Numbered from the stretch's first letter, positions 49,337 to 59,197 are shown. The stretch is DNA of 64,000 bases from RGIG7213 sp045652135 (GCA_045652135.1 JAZRTS010000155.1:4674-68673); one strand, 5' to 3'. Made by a program: numbers and translations. Notes: generated by a model not told the origin, from the letters alone.

Positions 49337-51589
49337 ATAAATAACAATATCAAGCCGAAAAGGGTAAGCTGGCAGGACAGAACGCTTATATTTATCCTTG
49401 TTGCGGCATTAATAGTAATAAGCGGCAGGCTTTTTTATCTGCAGATATGGAGCTATAGCGATTATCAGAAGAAAGCTGCCGAAAATATAACACGCGAAAC
49501 ATCCGTGTCAGCTTCAAGAGGCCGAATTTATGACAGAAACGGCATTATTCTTGCCGATAACAACACGGTTGAACGCGTGTTTATTTCGCCTGCGGACATT
49601 GACGGAAATGCTGAAAGAAGACTGATTGCAGAAAATCTTTCACGTATACTTGACGTTGATTACGATATGGTATATGAAAAGGGCGGTCTTGTAAAGCGTA
49701 AGGACGAAACGATAAAAAAAGGTGTCGGAAAAGAAGAAGCGGATATGGTCCGCGCTTTTATTGCCGAGTATAAGCTCGACTGCGTGCATCTTGTAACAGG
49801 GACTGAACGGTATTATCCTTACGGAAATCTGCTCTCGCACGTATTAGGCTTTACAGGCACCGACGGACAGGGACTTTACGGAGTTGAATATCAGTACGAC
49901 AAATATCTGACGGGAACAGCAGGCAAAATAGTAACTGCTAAAAACGGACTCGGTCTTGATATGCCGTATAAATATGAAAGCTATGTTAAGGCTGTTGATG
50001 GCTGTGACCTTGTGCTTACTATCGATTACAATGTGCAGTGCATACTTGAAAAATATCTCGAAGAAGCGCTTGAAGCCTCCGACGCGCAAAACCGCGTAAC
50101 GGGAATTATTATGGATCCCGATACGGGTGACATACTCGCGATGGCAACAAAGCCTGACTTTAATTGCAATGAACCTAACGTACTCGACGCCGCTTCACAG
50201 CTAAAGCTTGATAAGAGCGGTTACGAGGTCGGAAGCGAGGATTACAATATCCTTAAAAGACAGCTTCTCGGCGTGATGTGGTCAAACAAAGCAATAAACG
50301 ACCTTTACGAACCTGGCTCTACGTTTAAAATAGCGACCTGCAGTATGGCGCTTGAAGAAGATGTCGTAACGCAAAATACACCGTTTTATTGTCCCGGCTA
50401 TCATATGGTAGAGGGGTACGGTAAGATCAAGTGTCACAAGGTCTATGGACATGGCGATTTGAATTTTGCAGCGGGACTTCAGAAATCGTGCAATCCCACG
50501 ATGATGATAACTGCCGAAAAGCTCGGAGAGGAAACGTTTTACGATTATTTCGAATCGTTCGGATACAAAGAGCTGACGGGTATCGACTTGCCAGGTGAAG
50601 CTATGACGTACTGCCACAGCTTCAAAAATTTTCACCAGACTGAGCTTGCGGTATACTCCTTCGGTCAGACATTTAAAGTAACCGCAATAAGACAGATAAC
50701 GTCCGTTTCAAGTGTTGCGAACGGCGGAAATATAGTGGAACCGCGCGTTGTAAAGCAGATACTTGATGCAGACGGAAATATAGTTTCCGATTTCAGAACG
50801 ACTGTTAAACGTCAGGTTGTTTCATCGGGAACGAGTGAACAGATATGCGACATTCTTGAAAAAGGTGTTACGGGCGGAATAGGAGCGGCAAACGCATACG
50901 TTGCGGGATATAAAGTCGGTGCTAAAACGGGAACGTCTGAAAAAAGAGATAAACCCGACGAACACGGTACGTTTACCCTGCGCGTAGGTTCGTGCTTTTC
51001 AGTAGCGCCTGCGGACGATCCGGAGGTAACGCTCATAGTTGTTGTTGATGAACCGAATACTGATATAAGCCGTACGGAAGGCTCTATAGTTGCTGCTCCG
51101 TATAACAGTAAGATACTTGCCGAGGTGCTTCCGTACCTTGGTGTTGAACCCGAATATTCAGGCGCGGACGCCGATAACAAGCAGACGGTCGTCAGCAGTT
51201 ACGTCGGTGCGGACGTTAACACGGCAAAGAGTAAGCTTGAATCACTCGGTTATGAAGTCGTTGTAAAAGGCGACGGAAAGACAGTTGTTTCTCAAATGCC
51301 GAAAGCAGGCGACACACTTGTTATAAAAAGCGGAAAGATGATACTTTATACGTCGTCATCAGAACAGGAAAAAACGGTAAAAGTTCCCGACGTTATAGGA
51401 AAGTCGCCGCTTGAAGCGAATAAGCTCGTCATTGATTCGGGACTTAATATAAGCGTCGGCGGTGCAGTTGCAACGAAAACGTCGTATGCAGTGAAGCAAT
51501 ATCCCGAAGCGGGAAGCATTGTTCCCGAAGGAACTGTCGTGACCATAGAATTTATGTATATGGATGAGATAATCGGAAACACCGACTGA
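49337..51589 (+). CDS. pbpB: Class B penicillin-binding protein with PASTA domains (FtsI/SpoVD-like), probable AUA start
   Basis: About 750 residues from ATA at 49337, seven bases after GAAAGGGTG. No ATG, GTG or TTG exists in frame between the ftsL stop and a GTG at 49505, and starting there would remove the membrane anchor (TLIFILVAALIVISGRLFYLQIW). The dimerisation domain is followed by the transpeptidase, with STFK (Ser328), SCN (about 384) and KTG (about 530). Two PASTA domains (about 560-620 and 625-690) end the protein. It cross-links septal peptidoglycan. The near-cognate start may keep its level low. Confidence 0.9.
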   Translation: MNNNIKPKRVSWQDRTLIFILVAALIVISGRLFYLQIWSYSDYQKKAAENITRETSVSASRGRIYDRNGIILADNNTVERVFISPADIDGNAERRLIAENLSRILDVDYDMVYEKGGLVKRKDETIKKGVGKEEADMVRAFIAEYKLDCVHLVTGTERYYPYGNLLSHVLGFTGTDGQGLYGVEYQYDKYLTGTAGKIVTAKNGLGLDMPYKYESYVKAVDGCDLVLTIDYNVQCILEKYLEEALEASDAQNRVTGIIMDPDTGDILAMATKPDFNCNEPNVLDAASQLKLDKSGYEVGSEDYNILKRQLLGVMWSNKAINDLYEPGSTFKIATCSMALEEDVVTQNTPFYCPGYHMVEGYGKIKCHKVYGHGDLNFAAGLQKSCNPTMMITAEKLGEETFYDYFESFGYKELTGIDLPGEAMTYCHSFKNFHQTELAVYSFGQTFKVTAIRQITSVSSVANGGNIVEPRVVKQILDADGNIVSDFRTTVKRQVVSSGTSEQICDILEKGVTGGIGAANAYVAGYKVGAKTGTSEKRDKPDEHGTFTLRVGSCFSVAPADDPEVTLIVVVDEPNTDISRTEGSIVAAPYNSKILAEVLPYLGVEPEYSGADADNKQTVVSSYVGADVNTAKSKLESLGYEVVVKGDGKTVVSQMPKAGDTLVIKSGKMILYTSSSEQEKTVKVPDVIGKSPLEANKLVIDSGLNISVGGAVATKTSYAVKQYPEAGSIVPEGTVVTIEFMYMDEIIGNTD

Positions 51590-51635
51590 AAATATGAGGA
51601 AGTTTAAAGATATTTACTGAAAACGGGTGATATTT

Positions 51636-53114
51636 ATTAAACTTTCCGAGGTTCTTGGCGGTGTTTGCATAATCCGTGCAAGCGAAAATCTCTTTTCCGC
51701 CGAAATAAACGAAGTAAAAGATAATTCAAACGATGTAAGACGCGGTGACCTTTTTATCGCACTCGGCGGTACGTCGCACGACGGATTTGATTATATAGCA
51801 AAAGCAATATCAAACGGCGCGTCAGCTGTTGTGTACGAAAGCAGAAAAAGAAGCTTTGTGTGTGATGTTGGCGGTGTGTGCTTTGTCGAAACAAACAATG
51901 CGCGACGCGCGTGCGCCGTTATAATGAGCAATTACTATTCCTCGCCTGAAAGATACCTGCGCCTTGTCGGTGTCACGGGAACAAACGGAAAAACGACCGT
52001 TTGCCGAATGGTAAAGCATATACTTGAAAATAACGGAATAAAATGCGGTATTATAGGAACGCTCGGAAACGGCGTGGGTGATGAGATAGAACCGTCAGCG
52101 ATGACGACACCGCCACCGAGTGAGTTTTACCGCTTGTTAGACCTATACAGAAAAAAAGATGCTAAGGTCGTTGTCAGCGAGGTGTCCTCGCATGCATTGA
52201 AGCAGGACAGAGTGGCTTCGTGTATGTTTGACGTCGGCGCGCTTACGAACATAAGTGCGGATCATATGGATTTTCACAGGACGGCAGAGGATTATATATC
52301 GTCAAAATGTAAGCTTTTTACACAAAGTAAAGTTTCCGTTTTGAATGGCGATGATCCGTCGTCGTCAGTCATAGCAAAACGAACGCGCGGAAAAAAGAGA
52401 TTTTATTCCGAAAAGGGAAATACCGATATCGTTCTATCGGGTATCTGTGATAACGGTATAAACGGTACGGGATTTGATTATTTTGGAAAAAAATATGCAA
52501 AAGTCAGGCTGTTTTTGCCCGGCAGATACAATGTGCACAATGCTGCGTGCGCCATCGGCATTTGTGAGGAGTTTGGAATAGATGCTACGGATTCCGCTTT
52601 GGCGCTTGAAGGTTTACACGCTATAAAAGGCAGGTGCGAGGTACTTGACCTTTCGGAATTTGATGTCGGTTTTTCTGTTGTCATCGACTTTGCTCATACA
52701 CCCGATGCGCTTCTGAATATTTTGAATACTTGCCGTTCATTCACTTCGAAAAGACTTATTGCAGTGTTTGGATGCGGCGGTGACAGAGATAAAACGAAGC
52801 GACCTGAGATGGGGAGAATATCGTCACGTACAGCCGATTTTACAGTGGTAACGTCGGATAATCCGCGTACTGAGGAGCCCGAAAAAATAATTTCCGATAT
52901 ATTAAGGGGAATTGATAAAACGTCGAGATTCAAGGTAATTGTCAACAGAACAGAGGCAATAAGATATTCTCTTGATATCGCGGATGACGGTGATGTTATA
53001 GTGCTGGCGGGAAAAGGACACGAAGAATACGAAATAAATCAAAATGGTAAAATACCTTACAGTGAAAAGGATATAGTTTTCGGATATCTGAAAGGTGAAA
53101 TGTCTGAAGGATAA
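51636..53114 (+). CDS. murE: UDP-MurNAc-tripeptide synthetase MurE, probable AUU start
   Basis: About 492 residues. ATT at 51636 lies five bases after the Shine-Dalgarno CGGGTGAT and gives the family start (M)KLSEVLGG. A GTG at 51627 lies inside that Shine-Dalgarno. The ATP site GVTGTNGKTT, the AMTTPPPSEFYRLL segment and the DNPR motif (TSDNPRTEEPEK) are visible; DNPR indicates meso-diaminopimelate as the added amino acid. The enzyme acts in the cytoplasm on UDP-MurNAc-L-Ala-D-Glu. It lies between the PBP and murF. Confidence 0.93.
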   Translation: MKLSEVLGGVCIIRASENLFSAEINEVKDNSNDVRRGDLFIALGGTSHDGFDYIAKAISNGASAVVYESRKRSFVCDVGGVCFVETNNARRACAVIMSNYYSSPERYLRLVGVTGTNGKTTVCRMVKHILENNGIKCGIIGTLGNGVGDEIEPSAMTTPPPSEFYRLLDLYRKKDAKVVVSEVSSHALKQDRVASCMFDVGALTNISADHMDFHRTAEDYISSKCKLFTQSKVSVLNGDDPSSSVIAKRTRGKKRFYSEKGNTDIVLSGICDNGINGTGFDYFGKKYAKVRLFLPGRYNVHNAACAIGICEEFGIDATDSALALEGLHAIKGRCEVLDLSEFDVGFSVVIDFAHTPDALLNILNTCRSFTSKRLIAVFGCGGDRDKTKRPEMGRISSRTADFTVVTSDNPRTEEPEKIISDILRGIDKTSRFKVIVNRTEAIRYSLDIADDGDVIVLAGKGHEEYEINQNGKIPYSEKDIVFGYLKGEMSEG

Positions 53115-53117
53115 ATT

Positions 53118-54533
53118 ATGAAAAAGAAAGTGCTGTTTAAACTAAGCGAGGCGGCAAAGTGGTGCTCAGGCACACTCGTCGGAGAAGACTGCGACGTATG
53201 CTCAGCCGAGATAGATTCAAGAAAAATAACGAGTGGAGAGGGTATTATGTTTGTCGCGCTCAAGGGCGACAACACCGACGGACACAATTATATTGCCAAA
53301 GCCGTTGAAAACGGTGCCGCTTGTGTTCTTTGCCAAAGAGATGCCCTCGGTAATGCGCTTGTGGTTGAGGATACACTCAAGGCACTCGGAGATATAGCAA
53401 AGGGATTTAAAAACAAAATAGAAACCTTAGAGAAAACGTTTGCCGTAACAGGAAGTGTGGGAAAAACCACCACTAAGGAATTTATGGCATCTGTTTTCGG
53501 AACAACATATAAAACACACAAAACCGACGGAAATTTCAACAGCGTTATAGGTCTGCCTTTGACGGTGTTTGATATGGAGAACGATGTAGAAGCGGCTGTT
53601 TTTGAAATGGGTATGAGCTCATTCGGGGAAATTGCGGCAATGGTAGATATTGCATATCCCGACGGAGCGATTATAACAAATATCGGAACGTCGCATATGG
53701 AAATGCTCGGAAGTCGCGAAAATATACTCCGCGCAAAGCTTGAGATAACAAAGAATTTTACAAGCGAAAGCGTTCTTGTTTTAAACGGTGATGACCCGTA
53801 TTTGTGGGGAGAACACGAAAAAAGTGTCGGATACAGACGCATATATTCGGCAATTTTCAACGAAGAAGCGGATTTTATCGGCAAAAATGTTACCTTTTCC
53901 GATAGCGGACTTTGCTATGATATTTACATAAAAGCAGAGGGCCGAACCGTCAATGACATAAAAATTCCCGCAATAGGAATGCATAATGTCTATAATTCGC
54001 TTTTAGTCTTTGCTCTTGCGTATAAGTTCGGAATTGATGAGGAAAGTATCAAAAAAGGTCTTTTGAATTACAAAACGACAGGTATGCGTCAGAAGATATA
54101 TTCGGTTGCGGATTATACTGTCATTGCAGACTGCTATAACGCTTCCCCCGAATCGATGAAAGCGTCATGTAATACGCTTGCTGAACTTGCAAAAGAACGG
54201 AAAGTGTACTCTCATGCAGTTTTAGGTGAGATGAGAGAACTGGGGGCGGCATCCGCCTCGCTTCACAGAGAAGCAGGAGCCGAAGCGTACCGGGCAGGTG
54301 TTGACCACCTTTACACGTGGGGCACAAACGCGGGACGAATTGCCGAGGGAGCTGTTGAAGCAGGTATGCCTGCCGAGTGCGTACACACGTTTTCCGACGG
54401 AAGCTCATACGAGGAGCTTACGAGGACTTTACGCGGAAATCTTTCGCAAGGCGATGTTATCATGTTCAAAGCCAGCCGTGCTGTAAAGCTTGAAGAAGCA
54501 ATAGAAAATTTTGAAGGATCTTTTAAAGAGTGA
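53118..54533 (+). CDS. murF: UDP-MurNAc-pentapeptide synthetase MurF
   Basis: The protein has 471 residues. The N-terminal domain SAEIDSRKITSGEGIMFVALKGDNTDGHNYI is followed by the ATP site FAVTGSVGKTTTKEFM, with NFNSVIGLPLTV, EMGMSSFGEIA and DCYNASPESMKASCNTL. It adds D-Ala-D-Ala to the UDP-MurNAc-tripeptide. The ATG is three bases after the murE stop, and the mraY start overlaps its end by four bases. Confidence 0.95.
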   Translation: MKKKVLFKLSEAAKWCSGTLVGEDCDVCSAEIDSRKITSGEGIMFVALKGDNTDGHNYIAKAVENGAACVLCQRDALGNALVVEDTLKALGDIAKGFKNKIETLEKTFAVTGSVGKTTTKEFMASVFGTTYKTHKTDGNFNSVIGLPLTVFDMENDVEAAVFEMGMSSFGEIAAMVDIAYPDGAIITNIGTSHMEMLGSRENILRAKLEITKNFTSESVLVLNGDDPYLWGEHEKSVGYRRIYSAIFNEEADFIGKNVTFSDSGLCYDIYIKAEGRTVNDIKIPAIGMHNVYNSLLVFALAYKFGIDEESIKKGLLNYKTTGMRQKIYSVADYTVIADCYNASPESMKASCNTLAELAKERKVYSHAVLGEMRELGAASASLHREAGAEAYRAGVDHLYTWGTNAGRIAEGAVEAGMPAECVHTFSDGSSYEELTRTLRGNLSQGDVIMFKASRAVKLEEAIENFEGSFKE

Positions 54534-55537
54534 ACGTTATGTCTTCGCAAACAATATTTTTTATCGTATGTTTAGCATGCTCATTTTTGATATGCGCGTT
54601 TGCAACGCGTAAGCTTATTCCTGTTTTGAAAAGTCTCAAGATGGGACAAAAAATACTTGATATAGGCCCGCGCTGGCACAAGGGCAAAGAGGGAACACCC
54701 ACAATGGGTGGGCTTGCAATGCTTATCGCAACGTTTATCACCGGTTCAGGAGCTGCAATCTACTGTATATATAACGGTGGGATTGCGCCCAACGTTAAAA
54801 TGATATGTACCGTCGTTATGGCGCTTCTTTACGGTGCTATCGGAATAATAGACGACAGAGTAAAGCTTCTTAAAAAACAGAACGAGGGGCTGACGGCAAA
54901 GCAGAAATATCTTTTACAGCTCGTTATTGCAGGACTTTATCTCGTTGTACTCACACTTACGGATAACCTTTCAACGGTACTTCACATACCGTTTACGTCG
55001 TTTGACCTTGATCTCGGATATTTTTACTACGTATTTGCTTTGATACTCATAACGGGTATCGTCAACGCCGCAAACCTCACGGACGGTATTGACGGTCTTG
55101 CTTCAACCGTTACGCTTATAATCGGAGGTTCTTTTGCCGCTTTAGCTTCAAAAATAGGCGAAAGCGCAACAGATGTTTCCGCACTTTCGGGAATACTTAT
55201 GGGCGTTTGCCTCGGCTTTTTGGTCTACAATGCGTATCCAGCGAAGATATTTATGGGTGATACGGGTTCGCTTTTCCTCGGAGGTCTCGTTTCAGGTCTT
55301 GCGTTTATGATAGATGAACCGCTTATCGTGGTGCTTTGCGGACTTGTATATATAATCGAGGCTTGCAGTGTTATCATACAGGTTGGTTACTTCAAGCTTA
55401 CGGGCGGAAAACGTTTCTTCAAAATGGCTCCGATACATCACCATTTTGAAATGTGCGGTTTTTCCGAAATTAAAATTTGTGTTACATTCGGAGCTGCAAC
55501 GGCGCTTTGCTCGGTTCTCGCATACTTCGCCGTCTGA
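54530..55537 (+). CDS. mraY: Phospho-MurNAc-pentapeptide transferase MraY
   Basis: The protein has about 335 residues and ten membrane helices. GPRWHKGKEGTPTMGGLAML, IIDDRVKL, NAANLTDGIDGLA, AKIFMGDTGSLFLGG and the cytoplasmic APIHHHFEMCGF are invariant MraY motifs. It makes lipid I from UDP-MurNAc-pentapeptide and undecaprenyl phosphate. A GTG overlapping the murF stop (GTGA) and an ATG nine bases later are both possible starts. Confidence 0.96.
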   Translation: MNVMSSQTIFFIVCLACSFLICAFATRKLIPVLKSLKMGQKILDIGPRWHKGKEGTPTMGGLAMLIATFITGSGAAIYCIYNGGIAPNVKMICTVVMALLYGAIGIIDDRVKLLKKQNEGLTAKQKYLLQLVIAGLYLVVLTLTDNLSTVLHIPFTSFDLDLGYFYYVFALILITGIVNAANLTDGIDGLASTVTLIIGGSFAALASKIGESATDVSALSGILMGVCLGFLVYNAYPAKIFMGDTGSLFLGGLVSGLAFMIDEPLIVVLCGLVYIIEACSVIIQVGYFKLTGGKRFFKMAPIHHHFEMCGFSEIKICVTFGAATALCSVLAYFAV

Positions 55538-55558
55538 TCTTATTAAGGGGGTATTGTT

Positions 55559-56905
55559 ATGGATGAAAAAGAAAAAAGAGATATTGCCCCCGTGTCTGAA
55601 AGAAAAAAAGAAACGGCTTCGTTTTCAGCGCAAAGAAAAAAAAGCGACTATGCAATAAGCCGTGACATCGTTCAAGGCGGTAAGCTTACTGTGTCGAAAG
55701 AGCGCGGAAAGCTCCGCGCAGAGAGAACGGTCAACCGTATAAAGACGGGATTTGACCGACCGCTTCTCGTCATAATCCTTATTTTGCTTCTGTTCGGAAC
55801 GGTTATGGTTTTTTCAGCCAGCTATGCATGGGCGCAGAATGACTACGGCGACAGTTTCTATTGGGTGAAAAAGCATGTAATGTGGGTTGGTATCGGCGTT
55901 GGTATGATGCTTCTCATAATGCAAGTGGATTACCGATTTTTTCGACTGATGTCACCTGCCGCATTCGGTGGTGTTTTCATACTTCTGTGCCTTGTTCCTA
56001 TAATAGGAAAAACGGTAAACGGCGCCAAAAGATGGATAGTCATAGGCCCTTTGCAAATACAGCCTACGGAGCTTATGAAGGTTGCGCTTGTTTTAATGCT
56101 GTCGTGGTATATTTCGAAATATGTCGTTGCCGCACGCGATCTTGATTTACTTACGGTAAAGGAAAAAAAGAAAGCGGTTCTTAAACGTTCGCTTAAAGAA
56201 TATTTGCCCGTTTTCGTAAGAGAAGTTCTGATACCGTTCGGTATAATCGGCGTTGTCTGTCTTGTTACGCTTGTCGAAAAGCATATGTCCGGTACGATAA
56301 TTCTGTTTTCGATCGGTATGGTCGTAATTTTTATCGGCAAGGTATCGGCACGTTGGATAGGCGCGCTTGTCGCCGTAGGTGCTGTCGGCGCTGTTGTTAT
56401 GATAACGTCCGTAGGTTATACGAGCGACCGTATTATGGCTTGGCTTGATCCGTTCAAATATGAGCTTGACGAGGGCTGGCAGATAGTGCAAAGTCTTTAT
56501 GCAATATCATCAGGCGGACTTTTCGGCGTAGGACTCGGAAATTCAACGCAAAAGCATATGTACCTTCCCGAACCGCAGAACGACTACATATTTGCAATTA
56601 TATGCGAGGAGCTCGGTTTTATAGGAGCACTTCTTATGTTCCTTCTGTTCGGTATACTTATATGGCGAGGTGTCGCTGTTTCAAGACGTGCACCCGACAG
56701 CTTTTCAAAACTTGTGGCAATGGGTATAACGGGCAAGGTTGCCATACAGACGATACTCAACGTTTTTGTTGTAACAAATCTTTTCCCTCCTACGGGAATT
56801 TCTCTGCCGTTCTTTTCCTACGGCGGTACAGCGCTTATATTCCTGCTTTGCGAAATGGGAATATTGCTGTCTATTTCAAGATATTCATACCAGAATAAGG
56901 TGTAA
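55559..56905 (+). CDS. ftsW: FtsW/SpoVE-type peptidoglycan glycosyltransferase
   Basis: The protein has 448 residues. An unusually long basic cytoplasmic N-terminus (about 65 residues, ending RTVNRIKTGFDRP) precedes ten membrane helices. SEDS motifs include VMVFSASYAWA, NGAKRWIVIGPLQIQPTELMKVALVL, YALYAISSGG-like SLYAISSGGLFGVGLGNS, LPEPQNDYIFAIICEELGFIGA and TGISLPFFSYGGTAL. It polymerises septal glycan with the class B PBP. In most clusters murD sits between mraY and ftsW; it is absent here. Confidence 0.94.
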   Translation: MDEKEKRDIAPVSERKKETASFSAQRKKSDYAISRDIVQGGKLTVSKERGKLRAERTVNRIKTGFDRPLLVIILILLLFGTVMVFSASYAWAQNDYGDSFYWVKKHVMWVGIGVGMMLLIMQVDYRFFRLMSPAAFGGVFILLCLVPIIGKTVNGAKRWIVIGPLQIQPTELMKVALVLMLSWYISKYVVAARDLDLLTVKEKKKAVLKRSLKEYLPVFVREVLIPFGIIGVVCLVTLVEKHMSGTIILFSIGMVVIFIGKVSARWIGALVAVGAVGAVVMITSVGYTSDRIMAWLDPFKYELDEGWQIVQSLYAISSGGLFGVGLGNSTQKHMYLPEPQNDYIFAIICEELGFIGALLMFLLFGILIWRGVAVSRRAPDSFSKLVAMGITGKVAIQTILNVFVVTNLFPPTGISLPFFSYGGTALIFLLCEMGILLSISRYSYQNKV

Positions 56906-56910
56906 TCGCA

Positions 56911-58029
56911 ATGAAAATATTATTTACGGGCGGCGGTACGGGCGGTCACGTTAATCCCGCGCTTGCAATTGCCGAAACGGTGAAAAAACATAACCCCGAA
57001 TGTGAAATAGCATTTGTCGGAACGCCTGCGGGGATAGAAAATAAACTTGTCGGCAAAGCAGGTTATAAAATTCATCACATTAACATACAAGGCCTTAAAA
57101 GAAAGCTCACATTGAAAAATATTAAAACGCTTTATCTTACGGTTACGAGCGTTTCAAAGGCGAAAAAACTTCTTAAAAAAGAAAAACCCGATGCTGTTGT
57201 CGGTACGGGAGGATACGTCTGCTATCCGCTTGTGAAGGCGGCAGCGAAGCTGAAAATACCCACGGCTGTACACGAATCAAACGCAATACCCGGCGTTGCC
57301 ATAAAAATGCTGGCACCTTATGTGGACGTTATTTTTACAGATTTTGAAAAGACGAAAGAATACATAAAAGAACAGTACAGACACAAAATCATTCATGTTG
57401 GTAATCCGTTTTTTGAAAACGGAGAGAAACAAGATTATGCAAGCGCAAGAAAGAAGCTTGGAATCGACGGAGAATTCAAGTACAGCGTGCTTGTATACGG
57501 CGGATCGCTTGGGGCAGCAAACATAAACTCAAACGTTGTTAAGTGGGCTGAAAAATATCTGAAGGCTCACGGTGACGTAAAGCTTACTCACGCAACGGGT
57601 GCTGCGGGATATGAAAAAACGAAGGCGGAGTATGAAGCGGCAGGATTTATAAACGATCCTTCTGCGGAAATACTTGAATATATATACGATATGCCGTGCC
57701 GCATGGCGGCGGCTGACGTTATCGTGTGCAGAGCAGGTGCGATGACACTGTCAGAGCTTGCTTTGACGGGAAAGCCCGCTGTGCTCGTGCCTTATCCGTA
57801 TGCTGCGGAAAACCATCAGTATAAGAATGCAAAGGTGTTGTCTGACGGAGGTGCGGCGATACTTATTGCCGACAGCGAGCTTACCGAAGACAAAATAGAA
57901 AGTGCAATAAATAAGATACTGTATACCGAAAACACGGCAGAGGATATGGCGAAGAATATTAAAAAATTCGCAATGCCCGATGCAAACGAAGATATATACC
58001 GAAAGCTTATTGAGCTTATCAAAAAATAA
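56911..58029 (+). CDS. murG: Lipid II synthase MurG (GT28)
   Basis: The protein has 372 residues. FTGGGTGGHVNPALAIAE is the N-terminal glycine loop. VGTGGYVCYPLVKAA, HESNAIPGVAIKML, VYGGSLGAANIN and VCRAGAMTLSELALTGKPAVLVPYP (UDP-GlcNAc site) follow. It transfers GlcNAc to lipid I on the cytoplasmic face. The ATG follows the ftsW stop by five bases, so the genes are tightly coupled. Confidence 0.96.
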   Translation: MKILFTGGGTGGHVNPALAIAETVKKHNPECEIAFVGTPAGIENKLVGKAGYKIHHINIQGLKRKLTLKNIKTLYLTVTSVSKAKKLLKKEKPDAVVGTGGYVCYPLVKAAAKLKIPTAVHESNAIPGVAIKMLAPYVDVIFTDFEKTKEYIKEQYRHKIIHVGNPFFENGEKQDYASARKKLGIDGEFKYSVLVYGGSLGAANINSNVVKWAEKYLKAHGDVKLTHATGAAGYEKTKAEYEAAGFINDPSAEILEYIYDMPCRMAAADVIVCRAGAMTLSELALTGKPAVLVPYPYAAENHQYKNAKVLSDGGAAILIADSELTEDKIESAINKILYTENTAEDMAKNIKKFAMPDANEDIYRKLIELIKK

Positions 58030-58050
58030 GATGAATGGGAGGGGACGAAT

Positions 58051-58953
58051 ATGGATAAGAAAAAACACGGACCGTATGAATTTAAAGACGGTAGAATAAT
58101 TAAACGAACAGAAGAATCAGAGCCCCTCACACCGAGCCGAATGTTTATTGAAGGTCTCGTCAAGGAGGAGGACGAGGCTGACAACGCGGAAGCGCTTGAA
58201 AATGCGAAAACGAATTTCGACAGGCGCCGTGCGCGTGAGATCACAGCAAGGGTATCGATAGTGTTTATAATAACCGCCTTTATGCTGTTTTTGCTCATAA
58301 CATTCGGCTTCCAATTAAAAAATGTTAACGTATCGGGAATGACGGTTTATTCACCTGACGAAATAGCTGAATGGGTGAATGAAAACGCCGCCGATAACGT
58401 ACTGCTTATGGGAACGTCTGACCTTGAGGACAAGCTGTCTGCAGCTTTCCCGAAGCTCAAAAACGTATCCGTTGAAAAGGATTTTCCGAATGCCGTTACG
58501 GTAACGGCGGAGGATGATTCGCCTGTATATTATATAACGCTTGACGGTGAGCACTATATTTTGTCGGAAGATCTTAAGGTTATTTCAAGAACAACAGACG
58601 TATCGCTTACCAAGGAACTTCTTGCTGTCGAGATCAAGGATATAAAAAAAGCGGTAACGGGTGATATTTTGGAATTTTATTATGATTATCAGTATGATTA
58701 TATAAAGGACTTGCTTACCGATATAATTACGCACGATATATCGCACGGTGTAATATCTGTTGATGCTGACGATAAATTTGACATAAAGATAAATTATGAT
58801 GGCAGATTTACAGTAATGATAGGTGTTGGCGAAAATGTAAAAACTAAGCTCACACTTGCCAAAGCGTATATCGACAGTCTTCCGGACGGGGAAAAAGGAA
58901 TAATAGATTCGACAAGTACTGAAAAAGGATCGTATATTTCGCTTATGAAATAA
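58051..58953 (+). CDS. divIB: Cell division protein DivIB/FtsQ
   Basis: The protein has 300 residues. A charged cytoplasmic N-terminus (1-66) and one membrane helix (about 68-90, SIVFIITAFMLFLLITFGFQ) are followed by a POTRA domain (LKNVNVSGMTVYSPDEIAEWV) and the FtsQ beta domain (VEKDFPNAVTVTAEDD, YYITLDGEHYILSEDLKVI). GGGAGGGG precedes the ATG. It links FtsL/DivIC in the divisome. The intergenic stretch after it is AT-rich and may contain an additional ftsZ promoter, which I could not define. Confidence 0.9.
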   Translation: MDKKKHGPYEFKDGRIIKRTEESEPLTPSRMFIEGLVKEEDEADNAEALENAKTNFDRRRAREITARVSIVFIITAFMLFLLITFGFQLKNVNVSGMTVYSPDEIAEWVNENAADNVLLMGTSDLEDKLSAAFPKLKNVSVEKDFPNAVTVTAEDDSPVYYITLDGEHYILSEDLKVISRTTDVSLTKELLAVEIKDIKKAVTGDILEFYYDYQYDYIKDLLTDIITHDISHGVISVDADDKFDIKINYDGRFTVMIGVGENVKTKLTLAKAYIDSLPDGEKGIIDSTSTEKGSYISLMK

Positions 58954-59068
58954 TCTTTCGATTTATTCCGAATTTGCAAATAAATTTAATATATTTTGTA
59001 AAAAGTGATATTTTTTCTGAATTTGATATTGCATTTGAAAAGAAAAAATATTATTATGAGGTGTATAC

Positions 59069-59197
59069 ATTAAAAAAGACACGGTGTGCTTTGCAAAAGG
59101 CGTACTGTATATTACTTGGGTGAGCGTTTTCCACTCTGCGAACGCCGCCGTTAAAAATCATACAGCGGGTGGAGAAGGAGTAAGAAATGGGATATGA
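59069..59197 (+). CDS. Candidate 42-residue small protein with AUU start, overlapping ftsZ
   Basis: ATT follows GAGGTG by five bases, the same geometry as the murE start. The frame then runs 42 codons and stops inside the beginning of ftsZ (11-base overlap). The product begins with three basic/acidic residues (KKD), then FAKGVLYITWVSVFHSANA, which could be a short signal-like hydrophobic segment. It belongs to no family I know. It may be only a chance open frame in the ftsZ leader. Confidence 0.3.
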   Translation: MKKDTVCFAKGVLYITWVSVFHSANAAVKNHTAGGEGVRNGI

